Assembly (NCBI RefSeq): GCF_019059575.1
Contig: NW_024883430.1
Location: 1 to 64,000, forward strand
Length of the DNA stretch: 64,000 nt
DNA from: Amphibalanus amphitrite
Lineage: Eukaryota; Arthropoda; Thecostraca; Balanomorpha; Balanidae
Reading direction: 5' to 3'
Positions 1 through 11,502 of the stretch are shown here, piece by piece. The notes beneath the pieces were generated by a model. It had not been told where the DNA came from and did not search any database. It was given only the letters and a program-made list of their open reading frames with translations. Both the position numbers and the translations under genes were made by a program. How positions within the stretch are numbered: the stretch's first letter is position 1; every line of letters starts with the position of its first letter.

Positions 1-274
1 CGTGTGTAACCAAAAATCAAGGACTTTGCCGGATGAATATCCGGAGATCCAGGATGCGGATGAATTTCTTTCCACGTGGGTTTACATTTTCATATATTTC
101 TTAACATTTCATACATTCTTAACAATCGTCGAATGATTCGTCTTCAAGGGCCAAGTTGTGACTGTGACTTTGAAATGGTTACCGGATATTTTATTGGAAA
201 CTTTTAGCACACATTGTTACGGGAGCATTTATACATATTCATTGCATTACAGTTTTAACATTGGTCTAATATAA
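1..274. other. Unassigned sequence left of the P-element remnant
   Basis: No coding signal or recognisable repeat boundary was seen here. It lies beyond ceramidase exon 2 in the direction of that gene's transcription, so it is probably ceramidase intron sequence or the missing 5' part of the P-like element. No terminal inverted repeat was found. Confidence 0.3.
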
Positions 275-1575
275 ATGAAATTCGATGAAATTCGTCCAAA
301 TTTGATGAAGATGAGGAAGTGCGAGCACTCGCGCTCTACTTCAGGTCCCAGGACTATATATGGCCTTGGTCCCAGGGCGTATCGGTTCCTATCCTACAAA
401 AACGGTACGTCCTTCCCATCCTCGAACTCTGCGGAGGAAGATGGAAAAAATACAGATGCGACCTGGCTTTCATGACGCTATCTTGGCTCTCATAAAAGAG
501 AAGTTCGCCGGAGCAAGTGCCAAGGACAAGCTGTGCATCATTTCGTTCGACGAAATGCAGCTGAAACCAAGGTTGGCCTACCAGCGGGGTGATGACGTCA
601 TCGAGGGCTTCACTGATCATGGCTCTCTCTGCCGCGCCAATGCCTGCGCCGACCACGCCTTGGTCATGATGGTGCGGGGCGTCAGTGTCACCAAACGCTG
701 GAAACAGCCCATTCTTTCTGAGTTCCGGAACGACCAAGGCCGTTGTGCAGCAGCAGCTGTTAACACAGTGTGTCCAACGTGTAACAACAGCGGGATTCAC
801 TGTGCTAGCTACAACTTGTGACATGTCAAAGAACAACCAGGCGACCTACAGACTGCTCGGAGCTGCGGAAACCGGCTTGTTCACCGTGGACGGGCACGAG
901 GTTGCTGCTCTGTATGACGTGCCTCACATCTTCAAATGCATACGAAATGCATTAATGAAATACGATATTGAAGTAGACGGTGAAGTAGCCTTTTGGAGTC
1001 ATTTAGAAACACTACGCACTGGAATGCGCTTCTTCCCCACGGGCTGCTCCAAAACTAAGCCAGAAACACATCAGGCCAAATAGCTTTGAAAAATGAACGT
1101 CAGCTATGCCCTACAGGTGATGAGCCGGACAGTAGCAGCAGCAATCACATTGCATGCGACCCACGGTAAGCTCCCGCGCACTGCACTCCCGACTGCAACT
1201 CTCCTGCTGCGCCTCAACGACCTGCTCGATGTGCTAAACGCTTCCGCCCGGTTCGACCCCTACTCAAAGCGACGCGCGATATCCAGCCTCCATCCAGCAA
1301 CGGCGGGAGAACACATGCAGTTTCTTCAGGAGAGCGACGCCTGGCTGCAGCGGTGGACGGTCGGTGGCGGCGCCAGCATCGACTCCATTCGAGGACTGCG
1401 ACAAACGATAAAGGGCGTGGTGAAAATCTGGGACTTGTGTCAGGCTGCTCGGTGCACGTTCCTGTGCACTCGCCGCTTAAACCAAGATCCAAGCTACCTA
1501 CTGAAAATGAAAGAGTGTATCTCGGCAAAAATATATATTAGGCACATACACGGTGCCTGTGTACCTACTTAAAAT
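275..1575 (+). pseudogene. P-element/THAP9-like transposase, broken
   Basis: Remnant of a cut-and-paste transposase of the P-element family. The segment around 495-700 reads like the start of the P-element catalytic core (IISFDEMQLKP, then a VMMVRG block followed by KRWKQP). The segment at 745-960 continues with the expected next blocks (VLATTCDMSKNN, DVPHIFKCIRNAL). The segment at 1093-1530 matches the C-terminal region (VSYALQVMSRTVAAAI, then an LNDLLDVLN block). The reading frame changes near 415 and again near 720-730, and in-frame stops occur at 1081 and 1087, so no functional protein can be made. The N-terminal THAP DNA-binding domain was not seen. Family assignment rests on motif order. 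It is a dead copy downstream of ceramidase exon 2 on the opposite strand. Confidence 0.75.
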
Positions 1576-2930
1576 GAAGAAACATTATGACAACGTTTGA
1601 AAACGTTTAACACAACCCCTCCTAAATGCATTTATGAAACATGAGTGGGCCAATAAAGGCAACTAGTTTTAACTGTAACAAAAAGCACTTCTGGGCACGT
1701 AAATGGGGTGAATGTGGTAAAATGTGGTAAAATTCACCAACCCATATCGCCTCTACCGGAAACCCGTTTTAACCCCCGAAGGACATTGGCAATAGAGCAG
1801 GATCGTTCATGTTTATCAAAACAGCCGGCAACTTTCTATCGCAGGGAAAGGTTGGCTAGGACGAGAGTCATTGCTTTCACTGACTATGACAAACCTACTC
1901 GAACGGATTTTCACCTAGGAAGTTACCAAACGAATGTTGAAAAATACATCAGCACCATGAAAAAAACCTTACCCACCATCCTCAGCAACGCCGCCTCCCG
2001 CCGGCGTCCACCGGAAAAGGGCGGCAAACGAGCGAAGTTTAAATTGTCAGAAGTGATTCCAGACAGCAACACCTGGATTAGAATAAAATGCGCCTTCTCA
2101 TATTGCCCCGGTACCCCGTTATGCCCCACCTTCCCCTATTAGTTATAGGTCTGGCAACTATACTTTCATCCTCGTAAAGGAAGTAACCACAGCGAATCCG
2201 CACGACTAAATCATCAGGTCGCCAAAAACTCGGCAGTTACAGGAAATCTCGATCTTGTCCATTCCATGTCGTAGACTATATATTCCGTGCTAAAACATTT
2301 CCATCGCTTTTATGTTACCGATTTCAAACATTTCATAAGGAAAATCATTTGTATCAGCATTCTGGCAACCTAATACGGCAATCATTGTGAAGGCAAAACG
2401 TAATCAGCGACCTCGTATATTTTAACTTAGCCGTCGTGACTTCAATGCATTCATAAACGACAAAACTACCCTTTACACCAAAGAAACCCACCTCAACTGA
2501 AGGCTGGCGTTATGTTGCCTTGCCTAATATGAGGAGAATGCTCTAACTTTTAGCGATGTCCAACGTTCGACCAAATGCATACCTACATGGAAACTCATGG
2601 CCAGTGTTGGTCACGGTACCACTTCAAGCACCACCAAATTAGTGGTGTTTCCTTGAGGATTTATTTTGGCATACAGCCCATGAGAAGAATCAGATATTGT
2701 TACAAGCATGTGACAACGACCTTTAATCTGTAGTCAGTCTCATTCCAAGTTATCTCAACCTGCTCTTCATGTTTGCAGTGATGCAACTCTGCAACACATC
2801 AATCTAAGAACCCAGTGCAGAGAACGGGAAACAGTCATCTCGCTCAAAACCCGAACTGGAAACCAGTTTCATCTCTGGCCTGCGATAAGACCAAAACTGG
2901 TCTTGCAACTGTGAAGGTCCCGGTGAGGGA
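1576..2930. other. No gene recognised
   Basis: AT-leaning sequence between the P-like remnant and the LINE fragment. Short open frames exist (for example 1708-2142 plus) but none resembles a known domain. The left part may be the 3' non-coding end of the P-like element; no terminal repeat was identified. Confidence 0.3.
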
Positions 2931-2939
2931 TTAGTCTGC

Positions 2940-3868
2940 AGCTATTTTATAGACCATGATGGCCCTGATTGATCGTCGATAAGTCAGTAAATCACAAGTA
3001 GCTGTTTTTGGCTCTAAAACTATTTTGAGGCGAATCAACTTGCGGAGCATTACTATCTTTGATGCTGTGATACCCGTCAAAAGTACATTGGTGAGTCTAG
3101 GCGTGACAATAGACAGTTGTTTCACCTGGAGCAGTCATATTGACAGCGTCGTAGGCCGATGTATAGGCATGTTAATCCGCCTAAGTCACCTTCGTCATGT
3201 GTTACCTCCCAAAACCATCGTATTATTGATAAATGCTCTAGTTCTTCCTCATCTTCGCTTCTGTGTGTCTCTTTGGGGCACATGTGGTCTGGCTCAGAGG
3301 AAGAGAATATCAAAAATTGTCAAATTTGCGCGGCGCATCGCAGGTAGAGAACATCAAAATATTGCATGGCGCGGTGACCTCGAGTTGGAATGCAACATTG
3401 CTGTCCTCACCGTTGTTCGCCAGTGCCTACTCTATCCAGAAACCATGTCGCCGTTACTTTCATCCCTCTTTAGGACCAGGAAATCGGAACGTAATACGAG
3501 ACAGGCTTGTAACCTTGATCTTATTGCTCCTAAAACTGACTTCTTAAAACGCTCCTTATCATACCAGGGTTCAAAATTGTGGAACAGTTTGCCGACACAG
3601 ATAATAAGTGCATCTAAAAAGGAATTGATTAAATATCTTCAAACAAAGGAGCACACAGTTTAATTGTCATACATGGGACACATGGTTATTTATATCTTCG
3701 CGTATGGATTGCCTCACACTGCGCCGAATATTGTGTTAGTCGATTAAGTGTTCATATATGAATATGTGTAAAATTGTATGCATGTGTGCGTCTGTTTGTG
3801 CTATGCCACCGTAATGCCCACTGTTTTGTGGTTGGTGGATGTTTGACATAATAATAATAATAATAAAA
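2940..3868 (+). mobile_element. 5'-truncated non-LTR retrotransposon (LINE), RT C-terminal end and 3' tail
   Basis: The open frame ending at 3663 encodes the C-terminal part of a LINE reverse transcriptase. It shows the block after the catalytic core (LGVTIDSCFTWSSHI), a LSHLRHVLPPKTIVLL segment, and the late motif SLSYQGSKLWNSLP, a pattern of CR1/L2/jockey-type elements. The frame can be read upstream to about 2985 (SQVAVFGSK). Everything N-terminal, including the catalytic aspartates, is absent, as expected for a 5'-truncated copy. After the stop comes about 200 bp of 3' untranslated sequence ending in an (ATA)n run at 3848-3868, typical of these elements' tails. The visible frame is uninterrupted, so the insertion is not very old. 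The clade is uncertain. Confidence 0.75.
3848..3868. repeat. (ATA)n run, LINE 3' tail
   Basis: About seven ATA units closing the LINE fragment. A short repeat tail marks the 3' end of CR1/L2-like insertions. Confidence 0.8.
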
Positions 3869-4371
3869 TGTGGGATTTCGTGGCCGTGGGAACTATAATT
3901 AAAGGCAAGAAGGGCTTGGACGAGATGGAAGCAAGTAGCTATGGACGATATCGAATGTTTCCTGATTTCCCTTGACGGCCCAGTCAATGAACTCGGTGGG
4001 CTTATCTACGATGTGGTATTTTTTATGAACCAAAAAGAAAGCTCTTTCTAGAAGCAATTATATTTTGCCGCTCCAGCAGTTTCAGTTAATAAAATTGGTA
4101 GACCATAGATGCACAGCGCACCGATCTTCCTGTTCCCCTTTTCAAAAATGTGTGCACTAACTTCGTGGTTCCGAACTTATTGGCACTTTATCAACCCAAT
4201 TATCCCTCTCTCACCTGAAGAATTTGGATAATAATACCTTCCAAGGCCAAAGGCGGCCAATGCTGAAATATTAACCACCAAAAATATTAACTCAAAAGTT
4301 TATTTTTACAAATTCGCAACCACAAAAAAACTCACGGCACCCTCAAGCCCCCGCCTAGCACCCACACTAAC
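3869..4371. other. Neutral ceramidase intron 2, part
   Basis: Non-coding by inspection. On the minus strand it begins immediately after the exon 2 donor (GTTAGT, 4371 downward). No further ceramidase exon was recognised between here and position 1. Confidence 0.5.
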
Positions 4372-4533
4372 CTCCATTTTGACGATCTGCGCCGTCATAC
4401 CGCAGTCGAGGTTGACGAACACGGCGCAGTCTCCGGTGCCAGAGTCGCTGACGTCGTCACAGACGATGTAGGAACGAGCGTACAGCCGCGTGTGGATGCC
4501 GTGGTTGACCATGTTGATGTTGGCGTAGCCCAT
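4372..4533 (-). CDS. Neutral ceramidase, coding exon 2
   Basis: This 54-codon exon encodes part of the N-terminal catalytic domain of neutral ceramidase, the zinc amidase that splits ceramide into sphingosine and fatty acid at the cell surface, in secretions or in the gut lumen. It starts with MGYANINMVNHGIHTRLYAR, matching the family's conserved MGYA...GIH.RLYAR block, and continues with a VFVNLDCGM.AQIVK segment typical of the next strand and helix. On the minus strand it is preceded by a good acceptor (CTGTCCCGCAG) and followed by donor GTTAGT. Its phase (0/0) fits exon 1 at 32641-32778. The catalytic serine and most zinc ligands would be in later exons outside the window. It is a single intact exon, and I am confident of the family. 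Confidence 0.85.
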
Positions 4534-6020
4534 CTGCGGGACAGAAGACGGGGAAGGGTTAGAGGGATTGTCATGATGGCAAAATACGTACCAGAGTTAG
4601 GACGTTAGGTGGATCATAGTGGCAAAATATGTAAAGGGTTTGTAATAGATAGGGACGAAAAGGAGCCCGCCAATTATGGACTTACAGGCCTGTGATTGGT
4701 CGATTGGAGCATGCTTCGTTTAGGGACTTTGAGCCAGATCAATTCTCTTCAATATTTTTCAAATGAGAAGAAAAATCGTTACCGCAACGTGGCGCTGGAT
4801 AAATTATCTTTCAGCCTTTTCCATACGAAAAAAACCTCCCCAACTCGACGCTCCGACTTCCCAGCGATTCGACGACCGCATTATTACTGAACCCATATGC
4901 CACTCGACTCTCCAACAAAAACCCTCTCCCCGGCCACTTCCCCGTCGCTCTGTGACCATTTCTCGTCGCTCTGTGACCAGTTCTCGTCCACTTCCGTGCT
5001 GTTTTACTTTCCCCACAAGTCTGAGAATGAACCCACTGATAGGTACCCAGCGGCCTACCGGCTGGTTTGATGCTATGGGAGCGTGAACGAACAACACGTG
5101 CCGTGACTCCCAACACCTGCTGTTGGACTGGACGAAAAACGCCCCCGGCACTGGAGCGGGTAGCTGAGAATACACCATGAACCGGTGTAACTTGGGTTGT
5201 AACTTGTGGTGTAACTTGGAGGGTAACTTTGGGTTGTAAGTTGCCTTTACTGGTGTGGTCTGGGAGTTAGTTTGATTGATGTTGAAGTCAGTTATGATCG
5301 ATGTATGGGAATCGTAGGTTTTTGTTGCATGTGGACGAGACATTTTACGATGTAACTGAGAAATGTGTGAGCAGCCAGATGTAAGGGTTCTATGTTTTTC
5401 GAACGTGCACACTGGTATGACATTAAGGTGGCCTTGGAGAATTGGCTGCGCAACTTCATGCATTTGGTAACGTCACTAATATCCGGGTGTGTTTGATTAC
5501 GAGATTGACGGAACGGAACGGAACATTAGATAAAAATGGGTTATAATCGACAATGTCTAGCTTTGTTCTTGGACTCTGTCATGATCTGACCAAGATTCAA
5601 GAAACTATCCATACTTTTGCCTACAATCATAAGCCCTAAATCATGAAAATAAAATAAAAAGTTCGACAGATTTAGACCGTAGCTGCATCTCTGATTATAA
5701 CCTTACCCAACTCAAATCCGTTCTATTTTCTTCCATCCACCCTCTCCCCTCCCTACCCCACCCCATCCACCATTCCACCATCCCCTCTCCGTTCGATCAT
5801 TAGTGCCATCCGGGCTCTCCACCGACTCTCCAGCGCCTGTTCGATTACCGGCTGACCCAGTGTTCCTGTTTCCGAGCCGTCTGTTCTCAGTTCGGTGTCG
5901 GCAGCGCCCGCCGGGTAGACCGACTAGGAGCGCAGCTGGCAGTCAGCTGTTTGGTTGAGCCAGTGGCGGCGTCAGGCGCGGAACAGGGGAGGACGGTGGG
6001 GACAGGGGGTTCATGATTGG
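4534..6020. other. Ceramidase intron 1, unassigned stretch
   Basis: No confident gene. A 219-codon minus-strand open frame at 4804-5463 is biased in composition and overlaps imperfect short tandem units (GTAACTTG-type, 5188-5247). It has no recognisable domain and I do not call it a gene. Pyrimidine-rich sequence occurs around 5715-5800. Confidence 0.4.
5188..5247. repeat. Imperfect short tandem repeat, GGTTGTAACTTG-like
   Basis: About five diverged copies of a 10-12 bp unit containing GTAACTT. Minisatellite-like and intronic. Confidence 0.55.
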
Positions 6021-6024
6021 TCGT

Positions 6025-6240
6025 GATGATCAGAGGCCAGTTTTACCAACAGAAAAATAGCCGGCTGCCGGAATTTTTTGCCTAAAAACTGCTTCACATA
6101 CGTGGCGTAAACGATAAAGCCCTATCCGCTTGCGTGCCCATCGCGTTTACGCTCCGTATGTGAAGCAGTCTTTAGGCAAAGAATTCCGTCAGGCGGCTAT
6201 TTTCCTGTTGGTTACACTGGCCTCAGGTCAAGTCAGGATG
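6025..6240. mobile_element. Hairpin (fold-back) MITE-like element
   Basis: Two inverted arms of roughly 80 bp face each other across a ~36-bp centre. The left arm, near 6030-6110, includes GTTTTACCAACAG and GCCTAAAAACTGCTTCACAT. The right arm, near 6147-6230, is its reverse complement with scattered mismatches. This is the architecture of a palindromic non-autonomous element. No target-site duplication could be fixed, so the superfamily is unknown. Confidence 0.6.
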
Positions 6241-8412
6241 ACCATGATCAGTTCGGCGATAGTGGTAACAAGTGAGGTCGGGTGGAGGAGGAGGGATGGG
6301 GTACATGGTTATTTAGAGCAGAGACGTGCCAGGCATAAATTAAGGACGTTGCTGAATCATGATTAATGATATAAGTGGAGCTTGCTGAGAGTCTTGGTTA
6401 AGGGGTCAGAGGAGAAGTTATTGGTTTGAGGCGACCACACGTATGACGGTTTGGTCATTATCTGAAGCAGAAACAGTCTCAGGAAATCGAGGCAGGATGC
6501 TGCACAATGAAAATGATCACGATCATTGCTGGCAGTGACGGTTATACGCCTCGGATGGGGGGGGGGGGTGGACGGAACTTGGTCATGATTAAAGCGTCAT
6601 TTGGATGGGAGTCAGCACAGGCTGCCCTGGGGAGGGGGTCTGGGTCTCGATTAGAACCAGTATCAAAGACGAGGCGTCAGGTAAAGAATTGTAGAAAAAA
6701 GGACGGCTGGGTCATTGTTTGAAGGCTTTGTCCTTAATCTTTCCTTTATTTCTCTCAAGTCTTTCTTAGTCCCTGGTTCTTTGTTCCTTCCCTAGTCCTT
6801 TATTTGTCCTCGTTATTTGACTTTATCGTGATAAAATTGTTGTCTTCTTTATGTAACAGTGTAACAGTGCAGCAACCATTCTTACATCTTAGCATGCAAT
6901 GTCCGGATCATCAGTACCTACATCTATTGGGTGCTGGCCAGTAGTAACCCTTAATTTACCGAGTGCTTGCCCAACACCCACGGGCCCCACCAGAGAGATT
7001 GCCCACCCCATATATGTAGGCCAGAACCCCACCCTGGCATGGCCTGCACCGTCTCGTGCCAGTTTGACCTCAGGGGCGTCACCGATGGCCTAGATTACAT
7101 ATATAGCGGTCACTTACCGCTATATATTTATTCTTGATTTATTCTTATTTCTGATTTATTCTCTATATTCTGATTTATTCTTACATGGTGTGTCGTTTCG
7201 GGAACTAGCGACCCGCGGCCGGGCGCCGCGGAGGGGTGCCCGTCATAGGGTTTTGGGGCTATTTTTTCACGTTTCGGTCTGAATCGTGAAAAGTACTGGT
7301 CGTAGCAAATATGTTCCCTGGTTTCTGAATTTTCAGCCCACGTGGAATACGATAGGACAAGAGTCATTTTCGTACAGTCAAAACTGTGCCCGCGTTTTTT
7401 GGTCAAAGTAAAAATGTTCAGCAGCTTTTAACACGTGGGCCGCCGCAAAATAGGGTACACCGGAGGACTTAAGATTCAATATCTCCTAAACCATCATAGA
7501 TAGCAAATATGTTCCCTGGATCCATGTAGATCATACTTTAGAGGACACTTCAGGCCAAAAATTGTTTCTCGACAACTTACACCCAGCCCGCGTTTTTGGC
7601 TTAAATGCAATGCAACACGGCAGCCGACCTTTAGGGCTCAGTTAGCGAGTTTATTTTTTAGCGAGCACTTCGAGCATTTCAGCGTTCGATGAAATGACAT
7701 ATTTTTTCAGCGCAGTCGTTTCTTCATTTGCATCTAAACGCGACCTATATGATAATGTGATTGTATCGTCACACTAGAAGGTGTAATTCATGGTAATTTA
7801 TAGGGCTAATTCTCGGCGCACAGCAGCAGACGGACACCGACTGACCCACCATCTAAAGGCAGTTTGGCGAAGCAGTATCGTGAATCACAGCCGCGAGATG
7901 TCCCTAGCGTAGAACACCGTCTGTTTGCCCAGTTTAAATACGTGATGTTTGCCCTCTGTCAACTCCTCAGTCATGGGGCTGGGGTCGCGGATGAATGGGC
8001 GACCGCCCGCCGCGCGGGGAGGGGGCTGCTCCCCTGACCCGGACCGCCACGGCGTGGGGACGGTCCCGCACTCGCGTGCCTCACGTCGCCGCCTCACACC
8101 GGTCAATTACGCTGGTTTTGAGGAACCGCCCATTGTGGTGGTGGATGAGCCAACGCAGACCATGCCAGAACCCCACTGAGGGGATGTCACCCGTGTCAGC
8201 TGGCCCAGACCCATGATATCCCCATACCGAAAGCGACGTTCCAAAGAGCAATATGCCTATAGTAGGTATTATTGATGTTTAATTCGAGAATGTATGCGTG
8301 TAAGTACGTACCTACATGGTGTGTTAAAGTACTCCAACTGTACAACTTTGCCCTCTCAGCTCGAGGAATAACCTTTTTTACTTTAAAGACAGATTTTTAG
8401 TGACTTCACATG
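6241..8412. other. Ceramidase intron 1, unassigned stretch
   Basis: No gene or bounded transposon was recognised. It holds a G-run at 6559-6568, a small palindrome around 7095-7130 (ATATATAGCGG facing CCGCTATATA) followed by repeated TGATTTATTCT units to about 7180, and a GC-rich patch at 7990-8060. Open frames here are short and unlike known domains. Confidence 0.35.
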
Positions 8413-9568
8413 CAGTTACAGCGGGGTCGAACGGACCCCTCCCGGTTTTTCGCAAATAATTTGCGCAAAAAGCGGCCGATCGCAACAAAACTTTCAGTAC
8501 CCTCGAGTTAATCAATTTTACACATACCTATTCCTAACATTTAATGACCCTGACCCCAATGACCTTTGACCTGTGGTCTGATTCTCGAGACCATGTTCGA
8601 CCGGAATCGCGAATTGGCATATGTCGGCTCACATTATCCGCGCAATTTCCAATATTTTTGTGGTATGGGTTTCAAGGTCACGTGAAGGTCAGGTCAAGGT
8701 CATTGACCTTTGATGACCTTGCTTCACTTTTTCGAGTTTTACATGTTTTTAGGGTAGTTTCTGGAGCTGATTTCGAATTCCCATTTGAAGATTTATGAAG
8801 TAGTTTTGGTGCCCTCGTAACATGCTACGAAGCTGTCAATGGTGGTCAACATCTGCTATGGATGGCTGGCAGGTTTCCTACTGGTTGACCTGACCTGGCC
8901 TGACCCGACGTGGCCTAAATACGTTAAGACATCATAGGTATGGGGTCAAAACTAACTTGAACTACGTGTTCAGCACCCCGCAAAATCCCTTTTTCAACCT
9001 CACTTTACGAACTTCCAGCAAGTCCCGATTTTCCCGATTTTTGGGTCATTGACCTGACCTGGAAGGTCAACCAATGACATAAGACCATAAAATTGGGTAT
9101 CATCGGCTTACTCTCGTCGCGGGCAACACGCTCGTTTTTTTTCTGCGAAGCTCTAGCTTCATCAGAGGCCAAACGGCTAGGAGGGTCCAACGGACCCTCC
9201 CCCCTATACGTTAGACGCTGGCAAACACGAATACGGGCGAGCAGGGCATATTTTAAGGCACTTACTGCGTCCCATTCTGGGACGCAGCCCCCTCGCCTTG
9301 GAACGTAGCCCCTGCTGATTTGACCCACTGCGTCCCTGCCCTGTGCCGTCCGGTTCCCTGACCTGTGCCCTGCTGTGTGCCCTGACCTGTACCCTTCCCT
9401 CTAAAATGTCCTGTGCCATGCCCTGTGCCTTGCCCTGCCCTACTTTCTGCCCTCCTCAGTGCCCTAGTCTGTTCCTTGCCCTGTGCCCTTAGTCATAGCA
9501 CGTGCCCTCTGCTCAACTTAAGGACGCAGTAAAAAATTGTTAAAATATGCCCTGCGGGCGAGGGTTAA
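8413..9568. mobile_element. piggyBac-like non-autonomous element, copy 1 (carries a hAT-like insertion)
   Basis: The right end is CGGGCGAGGG followed by TTAA (9565-9568), and TTAA is the obligatory piggyBac target. The left end near 8413-8440 is decayed (TTAC instead of TTAA) but shares the following block (GGTTTTTCGC, then AAAAAGCGGCCGATCGC) with the copy ending at 24548. The interior is rich in AGGTCA/TGACCT hexamers. It has no coding capacity. A 313-bp hAT-like element sits just inside the right end. Copy 4 (13040-13881) is the same subfamily in opposite orientation. The piggyBac assignment is inferred from TTAA plus a terminal CCC/GGG, as in known family ends. Confidence 0.6.
9242..9554. 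mobile_element. hAT-like MITE with perfect 8-bp target duplication CGGGCGAG
   Basis: A 313-bp element bounded by 15-bp perfect inverted repeats (CAGGGCATATTTTAA at the left, its complement at the right), with a second shared block (ACTGCGTCC) just inside. Direct copies of CGGGCGAG lie at 9234-9241 and 9555-9562. The 8-bp duplication and CAGGG start fit hAT. The interior is a low-complexity series of CCCTGTGCC/TGCCCTG units without coding potential. Removing the insertion restores the host element's GGGCGAGGGTTAA end, confirming the boundaries. Confidence 0.85.
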
Positions 9569-9760
9569 AACGAAGGAGAAATATTATTACGAGCGAACGG
9601 GCCGCGCAAGCGAAGCGAAATCTTTTTAAGATAACGGAAAGATATCAGCATTTACATACCGGGCTTCTCAAAAAAGTTAGACGATTTTATAACTAACGTA
9701 CGTGTATTGAAGGGTTTATCAGAGTAACAAACCATAATTGGGTATCACCTAAAAGCCTCA

Positions 9761-10481
9761 TCAAAGACATTTCGTTTGAAGGGATTTCGATCCTCGGCAG
9801 TCGCCTTTCTGAGCCGCGCCGAGGTTATGTTCGAGATTATTCCCTTTTTGCTCGATGCACAGTTTAGCCCGGCGCAGCGCGACCTCTGCTGCAGCACGAC
9901 CCATGGAAAGCTGCAGACGGCACACCGCTGACTTCACTGCACCCTTATGATCTTCGGAACTTTTTGGGTGGTTTCGGTACACCTGGGACTTGAGGTGGTC
10001 CTAAAGGAAAAAGTCCGGTGGGGTTACGTTCGGAGAATTCGCCGACCACGGACGTGTCTCGAACCTCGAGATCACGCGCTGCCCGAAGCGCTCCCACAGC
10101 CCTTCCGGTTTTCTTTAGCGGTATTGGCGTGGCACCGTCTTGCTGGAACCATTGGATCTTAAACGTTTCCGGATCTCTGCTCATCCTGATATTGCAGTAC
10201 CCTCCAAAACGTCGGCAGAGCCACCCGATATCGCTGACCATTGACAGTCTGAGGCGCATCTCTCACACGAGTGGTGTTCGCCGTGAGCCTTTGATTGGAT
10301 TTATGGCCGCCGCTGTGTTCCTTGCATTGCGTGAACCTATTGTTAACACTTCCTCGAGCCAGAAACTTGTCAATAATGTGGAAAATTGTGTTTCAAGATG
10401 TTGCTCTCTTTGCCCTAAAGTGTTTGCGGACCTTCCGTGGTGTCGAACCGACCGACTAAGTCTGGGAAAGAATAATTTCAC
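9761..10481 (-). pseudogene. Mariner-like transposase remnant
   Basis: On the minus strand the frame at 9945-10259 contains IQWFQQDGATP, the block around the second catalytic aspartate of mariner/Tc1 transposases. A second frame (9761-9982) continues with YRNHPKSSEDHKGAV, which matches the region after the third catalytic residue in these families. The two halves are in different frames and the expected PPxSPDLxPxDF block between them is scrambled, so the gene is broken. A further frame at 10263-10481 probably holds the preceding part. It lies inside the paired TACCGGGC ends. Confidence 0.75.
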
Positions 10482-10520
10482 GAGTTTTGCTTTTACTTCC
10501 TAAGACCACGGCTTCATTTT

Positions 10521-11424
10521 TTAACCCTCGCCCGCACATGGGCGGTTGCCACCCCCCCCCCCCCCCCCAGGTAGTCTTTCTGCTCTGCACTCAACATTTT
10601 TTAGAGCTAGAAGGCTGATTTTTCGTATAGCTGCTCCTCTATCCTTTCTTGATGTCCACTGAAAATTTCAAGTTTCTGTGATTTTTTGTTTCGGAGATAT
10701 GACCTTGTTTGTCAGGTCATGTCATGACCCAAATGGCCAATTCTCAACATATTGCGTTTGCCATGGGCCTTATGAGCTTTTGACACCCTGATTTCGGCCT
10801 TTTTTGCCAGTCTTACCTCCCACCTATCATGGAACATGTTGTTCGACGATGTACAGGGGTCAAGGTCAGGGTGAAGGTCAACCTAGGTCATCTAAGATAA
10901 TTGCGTTTTAGGCAAGCTAAATTTACCTTTTTTTACTGCATTTTTGGTAAAAGCTTCTCAGATCATGATTTCATGTAATATGGACCAAAAAACAATCGGT
11001 GCTCACATCAGTATACACACAGACACACACAGACATACAAACACATATAATTGACCTTGACCTAACTTGACCTGAAATGACCTCAGCAGCAAAATTCTGG
11101 TCGGGTAGTGTGACAAAGAGGTTCTAGCTGGCTTGGCACCAGAAAACAGCATCATCATCGGTATTTGATAAGCAGCACACTTGATATCCAACGGTGACCC
11201 AAAACAGCAACATTTTTTAGTTTGACCTGACCTGGAAGGTCAATGACTGACCTGAGAAGGTAAAACTGGGTATCATTGGATTCGTCTCTTCCCAAAGAAT
11301 CTTTTTGGTCTTTACCGCTAAGCTCTATCTCCAACAGGAACGAAATGGCGCGGGGGGGGTGGCAACCCCCCCCCCCCCATGTGCGTTCTAGGATGGGAAA
11401 ATGGCATGTGCGGGCGAGGGTTAA
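10521..11424 (+). mobile_element. piggyBac-like non-autonomous element, copy 2
   Basis: A complete 904-bp element. It starts TTAACCCTCGCCCGCACATG and ends with the reverse complement GTGCGGGCGAGGGTTAA. Long C-runs lie just inside both ends (10551-10568 and 11366-11379). The interior carries many AGGTCA hexamers in both orientations and a CA-rich stretch near 11012-11048. It has no coding capacity. It is inserted in the mariner-like element and lies opposite to copy 3, 78 bp away. Confidence 0.75.
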
Positions 11425-11502
11425 GCTCAAATCATGGTGTCATATAAATCCGATATAAATGTATGAAAAATTCTCCGTTTCTCCACGTGCATTGATTTTG
11501 CT

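Noticed and set aside
4804-5463. 219-codon minus-strand open frame in ceramidase intron 1
   Set aside because: Biased composition, overlaps short tandem repeats, no domain, no splice or promoter context. Likely a chance frame.
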